This document shows positions 3,038 through 5,658 of a DNA stretch of 5,658 bases, in pieces (the stretch's first letter is position 1; the number at the start of each line of letters is the position of its first letter). The stretch is from positions 1-5,658 of the forward strand of contig JAGVFV010000069.1 in assembly GCA_020057445.1 (NCBI GenBank), read 5' to 3'. Position numbers and translations under genes: made by a program. The DNA is from an archaeon (GTDB taxonomy: Archaea > Nanobdellota > Nanobdellia > Woesearchaeales > JAHJEM01). Below the pieces are notes generated by a model. The model ran no database searches and had not been told where the DNA came from. It saw nothing but the letters and a program-made list of their open reading frames with translations.

Positions 3038-5658
3038 ATGAAGGGTCTTTTGATGGGAGTGGCTGCCGTTCTCTTATTCTGCATTGTCATACTTTCAGTA
3101 CATGCGTCCGAATGCTCCAACAATCTCGGGGTTTGCAAGTCCTCGTGCGGGGATTACGAGGTCGACATGGGCTATAGTTGTCAAGGAGGAGGAAGCCCTG
3201 TCTTCGACAAGCGCCCGGTGACAGCGAATGTCGTCGCGAGTTCAAAGTGCTGCCTGCCCTTACAGACGGCAAACAAGAAGGACATGAACAAATTTAATGA
3301 GAAGGAAGTGTTTGTGAGCTCTGATGAGACTTGGCAGAATATATTCAGCCTTGTCCCTCTCACAACCTGGACTACAGCAAATGGCACAATACTCCTTCAT
3401 CCCTTTCTCATTTATCACAGAGAAGGGGGTTCCTTCGACGCAGACAGCACCATTCATTTCCTTCAGCTCTATTCACCTTCGCGAGTTACTCTTTTTGGAA
3501 GTGCACCTCAGGAATTCCTTGATCTTCTTATCGCAAACAGGGAATCTGGACAGGATGCCATCCGGCAGGATCCTAATTCCTTCATCGGAGCAGGGCTCCA
3601 AGAGAGTCAAATCCGACAAATAGGGCCGCAGAACCAAATTCTTTCGCCAGCGACCTATTTTTCATATTGGAACCCATATAAGAGCGTCATGGTAGGCAAT
3701 TTTTGGGACGGGTTTGATCAGGGAGTCATGGCAAGCGTCTTTGCCTCATATCAGAATATGCCCATAGTGTTTCTCGCTACACTCAACCTTCCGGATTACG
3801 CACCCTATCTCGAGGGAAAAGACATCTATATCGCTGGAACCCTCGAGCCGGATGTTGACTCATTTCTCCGAACCCGCGCGAATGTCAAGAAAAGATTGGA
3901 TCAAGAAGATATCCTGCGCGAGTACATCAGGCTCACCGGCACCCGGAAAGTCATTATCATCAATTCAGCCGACCAAACATCATTTGAAGAGAAGACATTC
4001 CGGCCGGAAAGGTCATCGTTTCCTATCAGCCATCTTTTCGGCACGCACGCACTCGCTGCGCCCATCCTTGCTGCAGGGCGCCACGAGGTCATTCTTGATG
4101 CAGCAAAAGCAGGCGTCACCTGGAGTCCGGTAAGCCCATCATGTTATGAAAATCCGTCCGCGGCAGATAATACTGTTGAAGATATGAACGCCAATCAGAC
4201 GGATGCGTGGATTGTTGAGAGGATGAAGACTCTATTCCAGAATGATGCAGACTACCTGACCATTGTCGCAAGCCCGCGTGCAATACCTGACTCAGTATTC
4301 GACTTGTGCTGGGGAAATTCGGAATGGAGAGCAGAGAAGGATTCTTACTACGGCGTCCATCCTGACAGCTCCATCGATTACAACTACGCGAACAATGTCC
4401 AGATCGGAAAAGACAATGCAAAAGAGGGAAGCAACAACATTCATTTTATCTTTTCTGGTGGAAGTACCCGATCTATAAATGGATACCGTGCCGCTCCGCT
4501 TCTTTTTTCCAAGATGAGGCCGAACGAGGTCCCCCAACCACCAATCACACTTGCGGAAAATGTAACATCAGTAAGTATGAAGATGGATTTTCAAGGCAAT
4601 ATCCATGTCATTTGGATAGGCCTGAACGATCAGGAGGTTCATTACCTGAAGGTCGACGGGGCGACAGGGAAAACGCTTATCGAGACGATTATTGTTTCTA
4701 GTGACGATGGATTTGCCTCGTACACGCCGGCTCTGGACTTGGATTTACAAGGAAACGCCCATATTGTGTGGGATGACCGCAGGGATGGAATAGCGGAAAT
4801 AATCGGCGAAATCTATTATACAAAACTGAATGGAACGGATGGTTCGACACTCATAAAAAATACTGCAATCACTGCAAATGATATGAAACCATCGGTAACT
4901 CCCTCCCTTGCCATTGACAGGGAAGGAAATGTGCACGTAGTGTGGACTGACTCCCGGGTGAGTGGATCTGAAATATTCTATGCGCAAATAGATGGAAAAA
5001 CCGGCCAGAAGAAGATTGATGACCTCGCTATATCACCCCTTGACAGAAATACAAGCTATTCTCCCAGCATCGTGGTCGACCAAGAGGGGAATCCTTACAT
5101 CGCGTGGAGAGACAACCGTGATCATCCCCCAAGAATCTATTTCAAGAAATTGAGGGGAAGTGATGGCTCAACCCTCATCAATCTCCAGCAGGTCTCCACT
5201 GGAGGCTCATCAAGCAGTATTTCGCTTCCGCTCATGGCTTTTGACCGTGATTCAAACGTCATCATTCTTTGGTACGATGATAGCTCGGGGACCACTGAGG
5301 CATATTACAGTGTTCTCAATAAGAACGATGGATCAATTATTAAGGATGACACGATCATTCCAGCACCGTCAGGCACCATGGCTCCTGTGCCGCCGGGAGA
5401 TGCTGACTTCTTTGTCGATGAATCGTCAGTAATCCATCTGACAAGGATAACGAAAGTAAATAATCCCCGCATAGATGATGGTGCCAGAGATACTGAAGTG
5501 TTCTATCAACAAATCAATAGTGTGGATGGGCAATTAATTAATGATTCAAAGCTCGTGTATGGCTACAATCCCGTCTTCTTCCTCGGAACAGGGCGAATCT
5601 ATGGCGTGACTGTATCCGATGCCTCATCGCTCATCAGCCGCTCACTTTTTTATGATAC
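3038..5658 (+). CDS. Large secreted surface protein: Cys-rich head, CWB2-like units and beta-propeller (3' end outside window)
   Basis: One frame stays open from ATG 3038 to the window end (873 codons, no stop). Residues 1-23 are a signal peptide: MK, a hydrophobic core at 4-21, and a cut after VHA. Residues 26-72 carry six cysteines (26, 33, 37, 48, 71, 72) in a C-x6-C-x3-C-x10-C-x22-CC pattern, probably disulfide-bonded. Residues about 88-166 and 214-280 resemble cell-wall-binding repeat 2 units; the second reads VGNFWDGFDQGVMASVFASY, then PIVFLATLNLPDY and KDIYIAGTLEPDVDSFL. Residues 303-355 and about 405-490 add further strand/helix units, with YLTIVASPRAIPDS recalling gingipain-like (C25) proteins; no catalytic Cys-His pair can be assigned. 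From about 509 to the end lie repeated D-x-x-G-N-x-H-V-x-W-x-D blades of a beta-propeller. Several N-x-S/T sequons (N115, N386, N508, N598, N671, N835) could be glycosylated. A surface adhesin or enzyme role is likely. The anchor, if any, is beyond the window. Confidence 0.85.
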   Translation, partial: MKGLLMGVAAVLLFCIVILSVHASECSNNLGVCKSSCGDYEVDMGYSCQGGGSPVFDKRPVTANVVASSKCCLPLQTANKKDMNKFNEKEVFVSSDETWQNIFSLVPLTTWTTANGTILLHPFLIYHREGGSFDADSTIHFLQLYSPSRVTLFGSAPQEFLDLLIANRESGQDAIRQDPNSFIGAGLQESQIRQIGPQNQILSPATYFSYWNPYKSVMVGNFWDGFDQGVMASVFASYQNMPIVFLATLNLPDYAPYLEGKDIYIAGTLEPDVDSFLRTRANVKKRLDQEDILREYIRLTGTRKVIIINSADQTSFEEKTFRPERSSFPISHLFGTHALAAPILAAGRHEVILDAAKAGVTWSPVSPSCYENPSAADNTVEDMNANQTDAWIVERMKTLFQNDADYLTIVASPRAIPDSVFDLCWGNSEWRAEKDSYYGVHPDSSIDYNYANNVQIGKDNAKEGSNNIHFIFSGGSTRSINGYRAAPLLFSKMRPNEVPQPPITLAENVTSVSMKMDFQGNIHVIWIGLNDQEVHYLKVDGATGKTLIETIIVSSDDGFASYTPALDLDLQGNAHIVWDDRRDGIAEIIGEIYYTKLNGTDGSTLIKNTAITANDMKPSVTPSLAIDREGNVHVVWTDSRVSGSEIFYAQIDGKTGQKKIDDLAISPLDRNTSYSPSIVVDQEGNPYIAWRDNRDHPPRIYFKKLRGSDGSTLINLQQVSTGGSSSSISLPLMAFDRDSNVIILWYDDSSGTTEAYYSVLNKNDGSIIKDDTIIPAPSGTMAPVPPGDADFFVDESSVIHLTRITKVNNPRIDDGARDTEVFYQQINSVDGQLINDSKLVYGYNPVFFLGTGRIYGVTVSDASSLISRSLFYD
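4562..5542 (+). repeat. Six-blade beta-propeller repeat region in the secreted protein
   Basis: Six units of 52-58 residues. Each has a first motif of the type D-x-x-G-N-x-H-V-x-W-x-D, beginning near residues 517, 569, 627, 681, 736 and 794. Each also has a second motif Y-Y-x-K-L-x-G-x-D-G-S-T-L-I near 536, 593, 647, 701, 756 and 822. The first five keep the Trp (W526, W578, W636, W690, W745); the sixth has lost it (VDESSVIHLTRI). The motif resembles sialidase/BNR-like propellers, which bind or cut glycans, but the Asp-box S-x-D-x-G-x-x-W is not exact. A seventh blade may follow outside the window. Confidence 0.75.

Noticed and set aside
2938..3177. A plus-strand ORF of 79 codons with an in-frame ATG at 2983 downstream of a TATA-like stretch.
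   Set aside because: It overlaps the start of the secreted protein in another frame, has no recognisable composition or motif, and the signal peptide frame from 3038 is far more convincing.
3087..4537. Several antisense and out-of-frame ORFs across the secreted protein gene.
   Set aside because: The 873-codon uninterrupted frame with signal peptide, cysteine pattern and repeats explains the region; the others are shadows.

Overview
The window looks like a chromosomal piece of an archaeon. The left edge carries the C-terminal half of an archaeal/eukaryotic-type peptide chain release factor (aRF1). Nearly every gene whose upstream region is visible has a TATA-like box about 25-28 nt before its start codon, which is the spacing of leaderless archaeal transcripts. 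The mix of a small toxin-antitoxin region, a SprT-like zinc peptidase and a very large cysteine-containing secreted protein would suit a DPANN-type or related lineage. That lineage guess is inference; the sequence does not name the taxon.

Layout. (1) Positions 1-509, + strand: end of prf1. (2) Positions 522-1063, + strand: a RimJ/RimL-like GNAT acetyltransferase, tightly linked to prf1 but split into two frames by an exact 17-bp tandem duplication (676-692 / 693-709). Removing one copy restores a complete 174-residue protein. (3) Positions 1076-1762, - strand: a toxin-antitoxin-like region with a RelE/ParE toxin, a ribbon-helix-helix (RHH) protein, and between them a 198-nt gap. The gap holds two tiny TAATG-coupled ORFs or one frameshifted small gene, a TATA box and a 12-bp inverted repeat. 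(4) Positions 1843-2184, - strand: a small single-pass membrane protein of unknown role. (5) Positions 2263-2925, + strand: a SprT/M48-like metallopeptidase, divergent from gene 4. The two share a promoter region that is mirror-symmetric down to the start codons. (6) Positions 3038-5658, + strand, running off the window: a secreted protein of at least 873 residues. It has a signal peptide, a defensin-like cysteine pattern, CWB2-like or gingipain-like alpha/beta units, and a C-terminal beta-propeller with six visible blades.

How the genes fit together: prf1, the metallopeptidase and, less strongly, the secreted protein use C-ending codons (ctc, atc, gac, aac, tac) and look native. The acetyltransferase 5' part, the toxin, the RHH gene and the membrane protein are AT-richer and look like accessory genes lodged between native ones. 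The RHH protein probably represses its own promoter through a 10-bp inverted repeat that brackets its TATA box. The points most worth following are the reversible-looking 17-bp duplication, the abnormal antitoxin/toxin spacing with possible alternative RNA hairpins, the symmetric divergent leaderless promoter, and the architecture of the large surface protein. No tRNA, rRNA, CRISPR array or insertion sequence was seen.
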